Shown here piece by piece: positions 1-8,717 of a DNA stretch of 38,370 nucleotides. Source of the DNA: an uncultured Octadecabacter sp. GTDB lineage: Bacteria; Pseudomonadota; Alphaproteobacteria; Rhodobacterales; Rhodobacteraceae. Under the pieces are notes generated by a model. It was not told the DNA's origin. It was given only the letters and a program-made list of their open reading frames with translations, and made no database searches. The stretch covers positions 1 through 38,370 of the forward strand of contig CALBVZ010000163.1 in NCBI GenBank assembly GCA_937969445.1, read 5' to 3'. Numbering within the stretch: the stretch's first letter is position 1; each line of letters starts with the position of its first letter. The translations under genes were made by a program, and so were the position numbers.

Positions 1-225
1 GAACTTGGCGGGCTTTATGACTACGATCTTGATGAAGTTATTGTAAGCCAAGCCGTGATTGAATGCAGCCACGCGACAACCCTTGTCGCGGATAATACGA
101 AGTTCGGGCGCAAAGCTCCGGCGCGTATCGCTGACCTTGCCGACATCAGCACGTTTTGCACCGATATAGAGCCTAACCTTGCCCAAACGACAAAGTTGAA
201 GCGTGTCGTAGTCGCATCAGAATAG
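1..225 (+). CDS. DeoR/GlpR-family transcriptional regulator, C-terminal fragment
   Basis: The reading frame is open from the first base of the window and ends with TAG at 223-225, giving the last 74 residues of a protein whose start lies outside. The fragment looks like the end of a DeoR-type sensor domain: a stretch reading VADNTKFGRKAP resembles the conserved (A)DSSKFG segment, followed by a short helix and a TD pair (CTDIEP), typical of the sugar-phosphate-sensing DeoRC fold. DeoR regulators usually repress sugar catabolic genes and release DNA on binding a phosphorylated sugar. It is convergent with the aldose dehydrogenase gene, three bases apart, so regulation of that operon is plausible but only inferred. 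The N-terminal helix-turn-helix is not visible here. Confidence 0.72.
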   Translation, partial: ELGGLYDYDLDEVIVSQAVIECSHATTLVADNTKFGRKAPARIADLADISTFCTDIEPNLAQTTKLKRVVVASE

Positions 226-228
226 CTG

Positions 229-1137
229 TTACCAATCGAACGCAGGGGCAATCTGTCTTTGCGCAAGCGTCATAATGTCGGACACATGCACCATCGGCGA
301 AAGGTCAACGTCGGACTGTCCATTCTTAACCAGTTCAGCCATCCGTGAATAAAGCGCCGGATACTCACCAAGTTCGCCCAACGCTTGCTCCTCGCCATTT
401 ACGACACAACGATTGCCGCCTTCCAAAAGGTGAACAACCGTCCCATCCGTTGTCGTGAACTTTTGTTCCCAGGTCTGATTACCCTCCTGCAGCCAATCAA
501 ACGAAGCGGTGACATTGCTCGTGAATTCCAACTCAGCGCGGATTGGGGTCTGACGATTGCTCGGAGTCTGAAGAACGGCAGACTTCAGGTGGGCTGAGAA
601 CGGTAAAACCTCAGTCATGATCGAAAGTGCGTTAATACCGGGGTCAAGCACACCCATCCCTCCGGGTTCAAAAACCCAGTCCTGATTTGGATGCCATTGG
701 CGCACGTTTTCTTTCCAGTTGATATGGCCCGAGGCGACAGTCTTGCCTGCCAATGCAGCCTTTGCAGCCTGTACACCTTTCGCCATACGGCTGTGCCACG
801 TCGCAAACAAAGTGACTCCCACTTTCTTCGCGATCGCCTCTAGTGCGTACACTTCTGCAAGCGTCGCGCCGGGTGGTTTTTCCAGCATAACATGTCTACC
901 CGCGTGCAAGCAGGCGGCAGCATACTCAAATCGCGGCACGGGCGGGAGACAAAGACTGACCACCTCAATATCCGGATTCTCGGCAAGCATAGTATCTAAA
1001 TCGGTGAACGCAGGAACGTCATTAACCGTTCCCGCACGGCTAACGGTCGCCGCGATCTCCCAACTGTTTGAGGCCGCGATAGACGGCACGTGCTGATCAA
1101 CAGCGATCTTCCCAATTCCAACGAGAGCAATCTTCAT
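229..1137 (-). CDS. Gfo/Idh/MocA-family aldose 1-dehydrogenase (D-galactose / L-arabinose 1-dehydrogenase type)
   Basis: This 302-residue NAD(P)-dependent dehydrogenase should oxidise C1 of an aldose to the sugar lactone, the first step of non-phosphorylative galactose or arabinose breakdown. The N-terminus has a Rossmann glycine pattern (LVGIGKIA). An EKPPG motif supplies Lys87, followed by a WHSR segment. A GVLDPGINAL segment carries Asp165 and Asn169. These three residues match, with a constant offset of four, the Lys/Asp/Asn catalytic set I recall for the Azospirillum brasilense L-arabinose dehydrogenase. The start ATG overlaps the stop of the upstream dehydratase by one base (TAATG), so the two are translationally coupled. 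The pairing fits lactone or sugar-acid processing in one operon. Whether galactose or arabinose (the family accepts both) is the main substrate cannot be told from sequence. Confidence 0.85.
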   Translation of the reverse strand: MKIALVGIGKIAVDQHVPSIAASNSWEIAATVSRAGTVNDVPAFTDLDTMLAENPDIEVVSLCLPPVPRFEYAAACLHAGRHVMLEKPPGATLAEVYALEAIAKKVGVTLFATWHSRMAKGVQAAKAALAGKTVASGHINWKENVRQWHPNQDWVFEPGGMGVLDPGINALSIMTEVLPFSAHLKSAVLQTPSNRQTPIRAELEFTSNVTASFDWLQEGNQTWEQKFTTTDGTVVHLLEGGNRCVVNGEEQALGELGEYPALYSRMAELVKNGQSDVDLSPMVHVSDIMTLAQRQIAPAFDW

Positions 1138-2879
1138 TAGTGGGACTCCCGCGCCACTGCGTTTCCGCGTCGTCCAACAAGAAAATCAAAATCCGCCCCT
1201 TCATCAGCACGGTTTACCTTGTCGTGATAAAGCTGTGCATAACCACTCGTTGGTCGCTGAACCGGCGGTGACCATTTCGCCAAACGCGCCGTCAACTCAT
1301 CCTCAGATATGTCGAGGTGTATGCGGCGCTCAGCGACGTTAAGCTCGATCATGTCACCGGATTGAACAACAGCCAAAGGACCGCCCGCAGCAGCCTCAGG
1401 CGCTGTATGCAGCACAACAGTTCCGTAAGCCGTACCCGACATCCGCGCATCCGAGATCCGAACCATGTCGCGAACACCCGACTTCAGCAGCTTGGCGGGC
1501 AGCGCCATGTCACCAACCTCTGCCATACCTGGATACCCTTTCGGGCCACAGTTTTTCAGGACCATTACACATGTCTCGTCGATATCCAGATCATCGCGGT
1601 CAACGCGCGCCTTGTAATCGTCAATGTCCTCAAAAACGACGGCGCGGCCACGATGTTCCATCAATTCAGGCGATGCTGCAGACGGCTTAATAATCGCACC
1701 GTTCGGCGCGAGGTTGCCTCGAAGTACCGCAATGCCTCCTGACTTTCTCAAAGCCTTTTCAGTCGGAACGATTACATCAGCATTCCAATTCTGAACGTCC
1801 TTCACCTCGTCCCAGATCGACCCGCCGCTGACTGTCAGGGCGTCCTTGTGAAGCATGCCCATCTCACCGAGGCGTTTGATCACGACAGGTAGGCCACCGG
1901 CGTAGAAAAACTCCTCCATCAGCCACTTACCGGAGGGTAGCAAATTCACGATTGTAGGGACGTCTTTGCCGCAACGATCCCAATCTTCAAGCGAAAGCGG
2001 TATTTCGCATCGGCCAGCCAAGGCCTGCAAATGAACAACTGCATTTGTCGATCCACCAATCGCGCCGTTGGTTCGGATTGCATTTTCGAACGCCTGTTTC
2101 GTCATGATGTCAGACGGTTTAAGATCGTCCTTAACCATCTGAACGATGCGACGTCCGGTCAACTGGCTCATCATACGGCGACGGCTATCGACCGCAGGGA
2201 TCGCCGCGTTTCCAGACAGCGCCATCCCCAGCGCCTCAGCCATACTTGCCATCGTGGACGCGGTGCCCATCGTATTACAGCCGCCGGCACTTCTAGACAT
2301 CGACGCTTCGGCTTCAACGAACTCCTCAGGCGTCATCTCGCCTGCCTTCACGGCCTCGTTGAACCGACGAATATGCGTGCCAGAACCAACGCGTTCGCCG
2401 CGGAAATGACCGTTCAGCATAGGCCCGCCAGAGACAACAATCGCGGGTAGGTCCACTGACGCGGCACCCATCAAAAGTGCTGGCGTAGTTTTGTCGCAAC
2501 CCGCCATAAGAACGACGCCATCAATCGGTTTCCCTCGAAGCGCTTCTTCAACGTCCATCGCACATAAATTCCGGAACATCATCGCAGTGGGGCGTAGCGC
2601 GGATTCAGATGGGCTGAACACTGGGAATTCGACAGGAAAACCGCCCGCTTCCCAGATGCCATTCTTCACCTTTTCGGCAAGTTCACGCAGGTGCCCGTTG
2701 CAGGGCGTCAAATCCGACCACGTGTTGCAAATCCCAATGACAGGGCGACCGTCAAACAAGTCATCTGGATACCCTTGGTTCTTCATCCAACCACGGTGAT
2801 AGATCGCGTCCTTGCCGGTTCCACCGAACCATTCTTGTGATCGCAACTTACGTGGCCACTTGGCAGGCTTAAAAGTCAT
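1137..2879 (-). CDS. IlvD/Edd-family sugar-acid dehydratase (L-arabonate dehydratase type)
   Basis: The 580-residue protein is full length for the IlvD/Edd family, which dehydrates sugar acids or dihydroxy acids with an Fe-S cluster and Mg2+. The three cluster cysteines sit in recognisable contexts: TPCNGH (about residue 60), AGCDKTTPA (about 128) and GGCNTMGTA (about 200). The N-terminal RSQEWFGG segment and overall length are those of the L-arabonate/pentonate dehydratase branch rather than of amino-acid dihydroxyacid dehydratase. It would convert the aldonate to a 2-keto-3-deoxy acid, directly downstream in pathway of the dehydrogenase encoded next to it. The start is ATG at 2879 with GGAGA about nine bases upstream. 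The lactonase, 2-keto-3-deoxy acid processing enzymes and transporter expected for a complete pathway are not in this window. Alternative substrates such as galactonate or xylonate remain possible. Confidence 0.87.
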   Translation of the reverse strand: MTFKPAKWPRKLRSQEWFGGTGKDAIYHRGWMKNQGYPDDLFDGRPVIGICNTWSDLTPCNGHLRELAEKVKNGIWEAGGFPVEFPVFSPSESALRPTAMMFRNLCAMDVEEALRGKPIDGVVLMAGCDKTTPALLMGAASVDLPAIVVSGGPMLNGHFRGERVGSGTHIRRFNEAVKAGEMTPEEFVEAEASMSRSAGGCNTMGTASTMASMAEALGMALSGNAAIPAVDSRRRMMSQLTGRRIVQMVKDDLKPSDIMTKQAFENAIRTNGAIGGSTNAVVHLQALAGRCEIPLSLEDWDRCGKDVPTIVNLLPSGKWLMEEFFYAGGLPVVIKRLGEMGMLHKDALTVSGGSIWDEVKDVQNWNADVIVPTEKALRKSGGIAVLRGNLAPNGAIIKPSAASPELMEHRGRAVVFEDIDDYKARVDRDDLDIDETCVMVLKNCGPKGYPGMAEVGDMALPAKLLKSGVRDMVRISDARMSGTAYGTVVLHTAPEAAAGGPLAVVQSGDMIELNVAERRIHLDISEDELTARLAKWSPPVQRPTSGYAQLYHDKVNRADEGADFDFLVGRRGNAVARESH

Positions 2880-3017
2880 CGCACTATCTCCGTTGGTGAG
2901 GTTTTAGGTTTCACCCCTCAATCCAGAAAGCGCAAGAGGGCGAAATGAAACCGCTGCGCCCCGCCGTCATGCAACGCTGCTATGTTGTCACGAAGGTGAA
3001 TTATTGCAGCATTGGTT

Positions 3018-3046
3018 TTGACTTGGCCGGACGTTTGCGATTCTAT
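3018..3046 (+). promoter_or_regulatory. Candidate sigma-70-type promoter for the glycan cassette
   Basis: The 196-base gap between the divergent dehydratase and the 3076 gene contains TTGACT (3018-3023), a 17-base spacer and TTCTAT (3041-3046). The -35 half is a good match and the -10 half is weak. It lies 30 bases before the ATG at 3076. A promoter for the dehydratase must lie in the same gap, but I could not pick one out. Confidence 0.35.
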
Positions 3047-3075
3047 CCCCCAAAAGAGCAGTATTGGAGACGGCG

Positions 3076-3864
3076 ATGCGCCTGTCAGTGGCATTTGAGA
3101 ACACCAAAGATACACCAGAAGGACGCGGTCCGGTTCAGGTCGGTTGGTTCCTAAACGATAAAAAGGGTGGCGTTATTTATGACGCGCCCGAACGTGTTCG
3201 ATCTGTTGAAATGAACCGCGAACATGCGAAATCTGCGTCTCGTTGTCCTGCTGTCATCAATATGGAAAGCCGGTACTTCATGGTGAAGTGCCCGTTCGAC
3301 ATCCACATCGGGTTCGCGCGCGACGATAAAGGTAAGCCAGTTTTGCGAAACCTCGCAGGTACGCAGTCCAACGTTCGCGCAAGCAAACTTGGCGACAAAC
3401 TGCACATCACGTCTGAGGTTGAGTGGCGCACCAAAGGTATTCCAACGATCCAGCTTTCGTTGCCCTATGTCTTCATCGCGGATGAGCCTGTTTATATGAG
3501 TCAGGTCAGCCCATTCATGCACTACAATAAAGATCCGCTTCCCGGAACGATCTTTGGCGGCCGCTTTCCGATTAACGTCTGGCCACGCCCATTGATGTGG
3601 GCGTTTGAATGGCATGAGCCGGACAAGCCGATCAAAATCAAACGTGGCGATCCACTATTTTACGCTGGGTTCGAGGCGCAATCGCCGGAACGCAGTGTGG
3701 TTCTGACGGAAACGGAAGTCACGCCAGAGCTGACAGAGTATATGGAGCTGATTTCTGGCGCAGTAAACTATGTTAATCAGACGTTTTCGCTGTTTGAAGC
3801 TGCAGAAGAACGGCGGCCGGAAACGCTGCTTAAGCCGATCGCGCGCAAACGAAGCAAGGGTTGA
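3076..3864 (+). CDS. Conserved hypothetical protein, first gene of glycan cassette
   Basis: This 262-residue protein is not recognised with certainty. It has no signal peptide, no obvious membrane segment, and a Lys/Arg-rich C-terminal tail. A central block RCPAVIN...YFMVKCPFDIHIGF, and an aromatic and Pro-rich block around residues 155-195 (FGGRFPINVWPRP...FEWHEP), look like conserved cores. The first block recalls uncharacterised proteins in marine phages and Roseobacter genomes with a CPA...KSPFD pattern, but that is an impression, not a search result. The start was set at ATG 3076, which has GGAGA five bases upstream. A TTG at 3064 in the same frame would overlap that Shine-Dalgarno sequence. 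It leads a plus-strand run with the glycosyltransferase (three-base gap), the DUF6165 gene and the FkbM methyltransferase, so a role in glycan modification is inferred from context only. Confidence 0.75.
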   Translation: MRLSVAFENTKDTPEGRGPVQVGWFLNDKKGGVIYDAPERVRSVEMNREHAKSASRCPAVINMESRYFMVKCPFDIHIGFARDDKGKPVLRNLAGTQSNVRASKLGDKLHITSEVEWRTKGIPTIQLSLPYVFIADEPVYMSQVSPFMHYNKDPLPGTIFGGRFPINVWPRPLMWAFEWHEPDKPIKIKRGDPLFYAGFEAQSPERSVVLTETEVTPELTEYMELISGAVNYVNQTFSLFEAAEERRPETLLKPIARKRSKG

Positions 3865-3867
3865 GAA

Positions 3868-5238
3868 ATGGTCGCTGAGACTTTGGCAGACCTGCGCACC
3901 AGATCGGTGAACGCACATAAAGCTGGCCGTCATGAGGAAGCCCTCGAAGGGTACACAAGCTTTTTACAACATCGGCCGACCGACGCGGGTATTTGGACAA
4001 ACCTTGGTGCCCTCTATCGGGGAATGGGGCGCCATGAGATGGGCCGTACGGCACAATTACGGGCACACGCCTTAGCGCCAGACGACATCGGTGTGCTCAA
4101 TAACTATTCCAACATTTTGTCTGACCTAGGCGACTACGAGCATTCAATCGAGTTACGCAAAAAGTCTCTAACGCTTGATCCAAGCCACGTGATGCATCAC
4201 GCGATGATTGGTCGATGTTTGCGCGGCTTAGGTCAGTACCAAGACGCGATCGATTATCTAACTCCGATGGTCAAAGCGTATCCTGAAGAGAACGAAATCA
4301 AACTCCAGCTCGCGTTTGCGCAGCTGGGCGCTAGGCAATACGGCGCTGCATTCAGAACATATGATGCACGCTGGAATAGTGACGAATTAGACCAGCCCCA
4401 ACTCCCGTTTCCAAAGTGGAAAGAGGGTGTATCGATAAAAGGCAAAACGCTATTGATCCTACCCGAACAGGGGTTTGGGGATATGGTCCTGCTGACGCGC
4501 TTCATTCCCCTTATCGCAGACATGGGCGCTAAGGTGCGCCTCGTCGTGAAAAAACCGTTGCTACGGTTGTTTGAAGGCATGGACAGCGTTGATTGGGTCG
4601 GTCCAGCCGCCTCCAAAGATGATCCCGTTGATATGTGGCTGAGCCTGATGGACATGCCCAAATTGGTCTACAACGCTGATGACGAAGGCGTAGTCCCGCC
4701 GCCCACAAAACTAACAATCCCTGTAGATTCAGTTGAACGTGCAAAACGCCTCACGTCCAGACATAGCGACATGTTCAAAGCTGGCGTGGTTTGGTCTGGG
4801 TCTGCAACCTATAAAGGCAACACATTCCGCTCGTTTACGCACCGCGAGTTTTTGCCAATGGCGAACACGCCAAACGTCCAGCTGTTTTCCCTCTATAAGG
4901 GGCCATTCCTTGAGGCCTTCCAAAAAGACGGAAGCGCTGGGCTGATTATCGATACCGCAAGTACAGATCGTGACTTCGCGGATTGCGCTGCGACGATGAA
5001 GGAAATGGAGCTGATCATCACGTCAGACACAGCCACCGCGCACATTGCCGGATCACTGGGCGTCCCTGTTTGGGTCATGCTGCATTGGGATGCATTCTGG
5101 GTGTATCGACATGCGGGTGAAACGACGCCGTGGTATCCCTCAATGCGGCTGTTCCGGCAAGCAAAACCACAAGACTGGGCATCAGCATTTGATGCGGCAA
5201 ACAAAGCGTTGTTAAAAGAGGTTTCTAAACATGGCTGA
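3868..5238 (+). CDS. Tetratricopeptide-repeat glycosyltransferase (GT9/GT41-like)
   Basis: Of 456 residues, about 1-150 form four TPR units, recognisable from the AG...EAL..Y...L...P pattern and the NLG/NNYSN helices. Residues about 190-440 form a glycosyltransferase-like region. It opens with LLILPEQGFGDMVLLTRFIP, the GDxxLLTRFIP signature of heptosyltransferase/GT41-like enzymes, and ends with SDTATAHIAGSLGVPVWVML and then PWYPSMRLFRQ, the usual sugar-nucleotide-binding end of these proteins. There is no signal peptide, so it acts in the cytoplasm, probably on a protein or lipid-linked glycan bound by the TPRs. Its gene overlaps the DUF6165 gene by eight bases. TPR-glycosyltransferases of this shape often lie by flagellar loci in alphaproteobacteria and may glycosylate flagellin. 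That target is inferred here. Confidence 0.85.
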   Translation: MVAETLADLRTRSVNAHKAGRHEEALEGYTSFLQHRPTDAGIWTNLGALYRGMGRHEMGRTAQLRAHALAPDDIGVLNNYSNILSDLGDYEHSIELRKKSLTLDPSHVMHHAMIGRCLRGLGQYQDAIDYLTPMVKAYPEENEIKLQLAFAQLGARQYGAAFRTYDARWNSDELDQPQLPFPKWKEGVSIKGKTLLILPEQGFGDMVLLTRFIPLIADMGAKVRLVVKKPLLRLFEGMDSVDWVGPAASKDDPVDMWLSLMDMPKLVYNADDEGVVPPPTKLTIPVDSVERAKRLTSRHSDMFKAGVVWSGSATYKGNTFRSFTHREFLPMANTPNVQLFSLYKGPFLEAFQKDGSAGLIIDTASTDRDFADCAATMKEMELIITSDTATAHIAGSLGVPVWVMLHWDAFWVYRHAGETTPWYPSMRLFRQAKPQDWASAFDAANKALLKEVSKHG

Positions 5239-5635
5239 TCATATTCTTGTTCCCACAGCCCCCGGTGAGTTGATCGACAAATTGACAATTCTTCGATTGA
5301 AGGAAGAACGTATTTCGGACCCGGCAAAGGTTGAAAACGTACGCGTGGAAAAAGCGGCTCTTATGGAAACAGCAAATTCACAGGTTCCCCCCAGCGCCGC
5401 ACTTACGTCCCTTTGGGAGGACCTCTATACGATCAACGCGGACCTTTGGGTGATCGAAGATGACATTCGCGATTGTGAAAAAGCCAAAGACTTTGGTGAA
5501 GAATTTATTCGTCTGGCACGCGCCGTTTACATCACCAACGACAAGCGTGCGAATGTGAAAAAGAAAATCAACTTGCTGCTAGGTTCGGCTCTTATCGAAG
5601 AGAAGTCCTATAGCGATCACGGAGTTGAAACATGA
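5231..5635 (+). CDS. DUF6165 family protein
   Basis: This small cytoplasmic protein of 134 residues is mostly helical. The N-terminus reads APGELIDKLTILRLKEERI, which I recognise as the start of the DUF6165 family, whose function is unknown. The middle has a conserved-looking LWEDLYTINADLWVIEDDIR helix and the C-terminal half is charged (DKRANVKKKIN). Its ATG overlaps the end of the TPR-glycosyltransferase gene by eight bases, and its stop overlaps the start of the methyltransferase gene by four (ATGA). The three are therefore almost certainly translated together. Members of this family often neighbour TPR-glycosyltransferases, so it may be an accessory or partner protein. That is inference. 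Confidence 0.8.
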   Translation: MADHILVPTAPGELIDKLTILRLKEERISDPAKVENVRVEKAALMETANSQVPPSAALTSLWEDLYTINADLWVIEDDIRDCEKAKDFGEEFIRLARAVYITNDKRANVKKKINLLLGSALIEEKSYSDHGVET

Positions 5636-6393
5636 CTGAAAACGTAGCCGAAGCACGTCGCCTATTGCGCAAAGAAGCGACAAAGCTTCAGAAGGCCCTC
5701 GACAAAAACCGCACGCGCGAACGCGGCCCATTGGTCCGCCGATTTCACGAAGTGCGACAGATGCTGTCACCACTGTATTCTTACACATCGCAGGCTGGGC
5801 AGGATTTCGTGGTCGACCAACTCATGAAGCACAAACGAGAGGGTACATTCATCGATGTTGGTGGATATGACGGTGTAACCGGGTCTAATACCTTCTTCCT
5901 TGAGACAAACCGCGGCTGGACTGGTGCGCTTGTCGAACCCGTGAAAGCACAGCTCGTTAAGGCCGCCGCCTTGCGGACATGTCCCTGCATCGAAGCCGCG
6001 ATTGCCCCAACTGAAGGCGAGGCCGATTTCATCGAAATCAGCGAGGGTTTCACCCAGATGAGCGGCTTGGCCGACTCTTACGACAAGAAACTCCTACAGA
6101 CGGTTCGCAATGACAAACGGCACCGCGAGAACGTCACGAAGGTCAAAACGAAAACCCTATCCAGCATTTTGGAATACGCGAAAATTCCCGATCCAGACTT
6201 CATCTCGTTGGATATCGAAGGCGGCGAGATCGCTTGCCTCAAAGCGTTTCCATTCAAAGATCATAACGTCAAAGCATGGGCGATTGAAAACAACACCGGT
6301 ACGTCGGAGATCAAACAACTCATGGACGAGAATGGTTATAATTTAGTCGAATTTTGCGGACCAGATGAGATTTATTTTAGACGTTCGTCATAA
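5632..6393 (+). CDS. FkbM-family SAM-dependent methyltransferase
   Basis: This 253-residue protein has a charged helical N-terminal extension of about 60 residues before the methyltransferase core. The SAM-binding motif I is visible as GTFIDVGGYDGVTGSNTFFLE (about 77-97). A later FISLDIEGGEIACLKAF segment (about 187-203) is the typical FkbM block with its DxEGxE. FkbM enzymes O-methylate sugars or sugar-like hydroxyls, and they are common in O-antigen and flagellin-glycan loci. It is translationally coupled to the DUF6165 gene and is the last gene before the flagellar genes; a 76-base gap separates it from motB. A likely substrate is the sugar added by the neighbouring glycosyltransferase, though nothing in the sequence fixes this. 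Confidence 0.85.
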   Translation: MTENVAEARRLLRKEATKLQKALDKNRTRERGPLVRRFHEVRQMLSPLYSYTSQAGQDFVVDQLMKHKREGTFIDVGGYDGVTGSNTFFLETNRGWTGALVEPVKAQLVKAAALRTCPCIEAAIAPTEGEADFIEISEGFTQMSGLADSYDKKLLQTVRNDKRHRENVTKVKTKTLSSILEYAKIPDPDFISLDIEGGEIACLKAFPFKDHNVKAWAIENNTGTSEIKQLMDENGYNLVEFCGPDEIYFRRSS

Positions 6394-6469
6394 GGCCAAC
6401 ACATTTCGATCACGCTTCACGCTATGAGCAACTGATAGGTCCTGCTCCAACATAGAACTGGAGTGGGCC

Positions 6470-7288
6470 ATGTCAGATCGATCGAATGCACCGATAATAA
6501 TCAAACGTAAAAAAGTAATCGCTGGTGGCGGACACCACGGCGGCGCGTGGAAAGTTGCCTACGCGGATTTCGTGACTGCGATGATGGCCTTCTTCCTGTT
6601 GATGTGGCTGTTGAACGCAACGACTGAACAACAGCGCAAAGGCATTGCCGACTACTTCTCTCCAACGATTCCCGTGAACCGGATTTCAGGTGGTGGCGAA
6701 GGAATGTTCGGCGGTACCAACATCTTCACCGATGACACGTTGGTTCAAGACGGTACCGGACAATCGGGCGGTGTTCCGACAATCGGCGAGGATGCGGGCG
6801 CACTGGAACGGGCAGCAGAAATTGCGGCTCTGCAAGAAGTTGAATCAATGCTTCTGGGTATCGGTGGTGAAAGTCTCATTCAACAAGAAGCCTTGCGCCA
6901 CGTCATTACGCGGCTCACCGATGAAGGCCTGATCATCGAGATATTTGCCCGTGAGAACGCCCCGCTGTTCGTTGACGAAGGCACGGAACCAACGCTCGTT
7001 TTAATAGAGCTTACGACGATGTTTGCACGCGTGTTTGATATGGTCACGAACCCTGTCGCTGTTGAGGGTCATACACGTACGCTACCGCTTGTCGTTGCTG
7101 ATCGCCCGGTTTGGGACATTTCCTCTGGGCGCGCTGAAACTGTGCGTCGCCTCCTAGAAGCAGGCGATCTCGATCCATTGCGAATTGCACGCATGACAGG
7201 GCACGCCGATCGCGACCTTGCTCGCGAAAGTTCTGTGTCGGTGCGCAACAACCGGATTGAGATCACGTTGCTGCGGGTTGTCGAATGA
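6470..7288 (+). CDS. motB: Flagellar motor stator protein MotB
   Basis: The 272-residue stator subunit has a basic cytoplasmic tail (IIIKRKK), one membrane helix and a periplasmic OmpA-like peptidoglycan-binding domain. The helix begins AWKVAYADFVTAMMAFFLLMW and contains Asp33, the ion-binding residue equivalent to E. coli Asp32. The segment is of proton type. The C-terminal domain shows VEGHTRTLP, SSGRAETVRRLLEAG and a final NNRIEI; this last is usually NRRIEI. With MotA (17054) it forms the stator. motB lies 9.8 kb away from motA, before the hook operon, rather than beside it. The start ATG has GGAGTGG just upstream. No CtrA-like box is evident in front, so it may be read from the upstream cassette or from an unseen promoter. 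Confidence 0.95.
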   Translation: MSDRSNAPIIIKRKKVIAGGGHHGGAWKVAYADFVTAMMAFFLLMWLLNATTEQQRKGIADYFSPTIPVNRISGGGEGMFGGTNIFTDDTLVQDGTGQSGGVPTIGEDAGALERAAEIAALQEVESMLLGIGGESLIQQEALRHVITRLTDEGLIIEIFARENAPLFVDEGTEPTLVLIELTTMFARVFDMVTNPVAVEGHTRTLPLVVADRPVWDISSGRAETVRRLLEAGDLDPLRIARMTGHADRDLARESSVSVRNNRIEITLLRVVE

Positions 7289-7320
7289 GGTGACCAAAAA
7301 TTTCCGCTGCATTTTATCTA

Positions 7321-7335
7321 TTAGGCCGACGTTAA
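7321..7335 (+). promoter_or_regulatory. CtrA-like box upstream of flgE
   Basis: TTAG-N7-TTAA lies in the 107-base gap between motB and flgE, 60 bases before the flgE ATG. It matches the CtrA half-site arrangement (TTAA-N7-TTAA) in seven of eight positions. Similar boxes precede fliL/fliF and fliC in this window. The site is predicted only. Confidence 0.5.
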
Positions 7336-7395
7336 GTAGCTTGGCGGTAAGTCTGACCTAAGTACGTCCAACCTTGTGACAGAAAGGCCAAGCAC

Positions 7396-8700
7396 ATGAC
7401 GATTTCATCTTCCCTAAATGCTAGCGTAGCGGGGCTTGCATCCAATGCGAGCCGCCTTGCGACGATCTCAGACAATATCGCGAACTCATCAACCTACGGG
7501 TACAAGCGTGCAGAAGCTGACTTCCATTCAATGGTCATCGATAGCGGCAAAGGAACCTACGCCGCGGGTGGCGTCCGCGTAACAACCCAGCGCTTGATTG
7601 ATGAACGTGGGCCGCTTGTCTCGACATCAAACCCAACTGACCTCGCCGTTCGAGGGAGCGGTATGTTGCCAGTTACGGAAGGTTCGGCAGTTGGAATTGG
7701 CAATACGACAGACTTTCCAATGCGATTATCAACGACAGGTTCCTTTCGCGCAGATGCAGATGGATTCCTCACAACGGAGTCAGGGCTAGTTCTACTGGGA
7801 TGGCCCGCCAACCCAGACGGTTCAATCCCGACGTTACCGCGTGACAGTTCCGGTGGTTTGGAACCTGTTCGCGTAGACACAAACCAATTCGTTAGTGACC
7901 CTACGACTGCGATTCAGCTTTCGGTTAACCTTCCTGCGACAGAAACGACTGCCGGAGCAACGGGCGATACTGAATCACTGTCGGTCGAATACTTTGACAA
8001 CCTTGGGATTGCTGAAAACCTTTCCGTCAGTTTCGTCCCAACTGTTCCCGCTACAGGGTCGTCCAATACCTGGACTATGCTGATCGAAGACAGTGCCAGC
8101 GGTGGGGCGGTTGTTGGGAACTATACGCTTCAGTTTGACGATACCCCTGGTTTGGGTGGTCGCTTGTTATCCGTAACGGACGCGGTCGGGGACCCTTATG
8201 ACGCGGCTGATGGGACCATAACTGTCGCAGTTGACGGTGGTGATTTATCCATCGGCATTGGTGTGCTTGGCGAAGCAGGGGGGCTGTCACAATTGTCAGA
8301 TGCTTTCGCTCCTGTATCGGTCACGAAAGATGGCTCGCCAGTCGGCAACATGACCTCTGTTGAGGTCGATGCGAATGGTTTTGTACACGCATTCTTTGAC
8401 ACAGGCGTCTCGCGGACAATCTATCAAGTTCCAATCGTCGACGTCCCCAATGAAAACGGCTTGGTAACACAAGACCACCAAAGCTACACGGTTACGCCGG
8501 AAAGCGGGCCATTCTACCTTTGGGACGCTGGTGATGGCCCGACCGGAGATATCGTAAGTTACGCCCGTGAAGAATCCGCCACTGATGTGGCAGGCGAACT
8601 AACCCAGCTCATACAAACACAACGCGCTTACTCATCCAACGCAAAGGTCATTCAGACCGTGGATGAAATGCTGCAGGAAACAACCAACATCAAACGATAG
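7396..8700 (+). CDS. flgE: Flagellar hook protein FlgE
   Basis: The 434-residue hook subunit has the rod/hook N-terminal motif SDNIANSSTYGYKRAEADF (about residues 26-44), a long beta-rich middle (about 90-350) and the C-terminal helix TQLIQTQRAYSSNAKVIQTVDEML. These terminal helices pack as a coiled coil in the hook, while the middle domain forms the hook surface. FlgE is exported through the flagellar type III system without a cleaved signal. It leads the flgE-flgK-flgL-flgI unit. The start ATG has AAAGG nine bases upstream, and a CtrA-like box lies upstream. The size is normal for a short alphaproteobacterial hook protein. Confidence 0.95.
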   Translation: MTISSSLNASVAGLASNASRLATISDNIANSSTYGYKRAEADFHSMVIDSGKGTYAAGGVRVTTQRLIDERGPLVSTSNPTDLAVRGSGMLPVTEGSAVGIGNTTDFPMRLSTTGSFRADADGFLTTESGLVLLGWPANPDGSIPTLPRDSSGGLEPVRVDTNQFVSDPTTAIQLSVNLPATETTAGATGDTESLSVEYFDNLGIAENLSVSFVPTVPATGSSNTWTMLIEDSASGGAVVGNYTLQFDDTPGLGGRLLSVTDAVGDPYDAADGTITVAVDGGDLSIGIGVLGEAGGLSQLSDAFAPVSVTKDGSPVGNMTSVEVDANGFVHAFFDTGVSRTIYQVPIVDVPNENGLVTQDHQSYTVTPESGPFYLWDAGDGPTGDIVSYAREESATDVAGELTQLIQTQRAYSSNAKVIQTVDEMLQETTNIKR

Positions 8701-8717
8701 AATTGAGGTAAACGGCC

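Noticed and set aside
2031-2799. Open frames antisense to the sugar-acid dehydratase
   Set aside because: They are Arg/Ser-rich translations without family features, opposite a full-length conserved enzyme.
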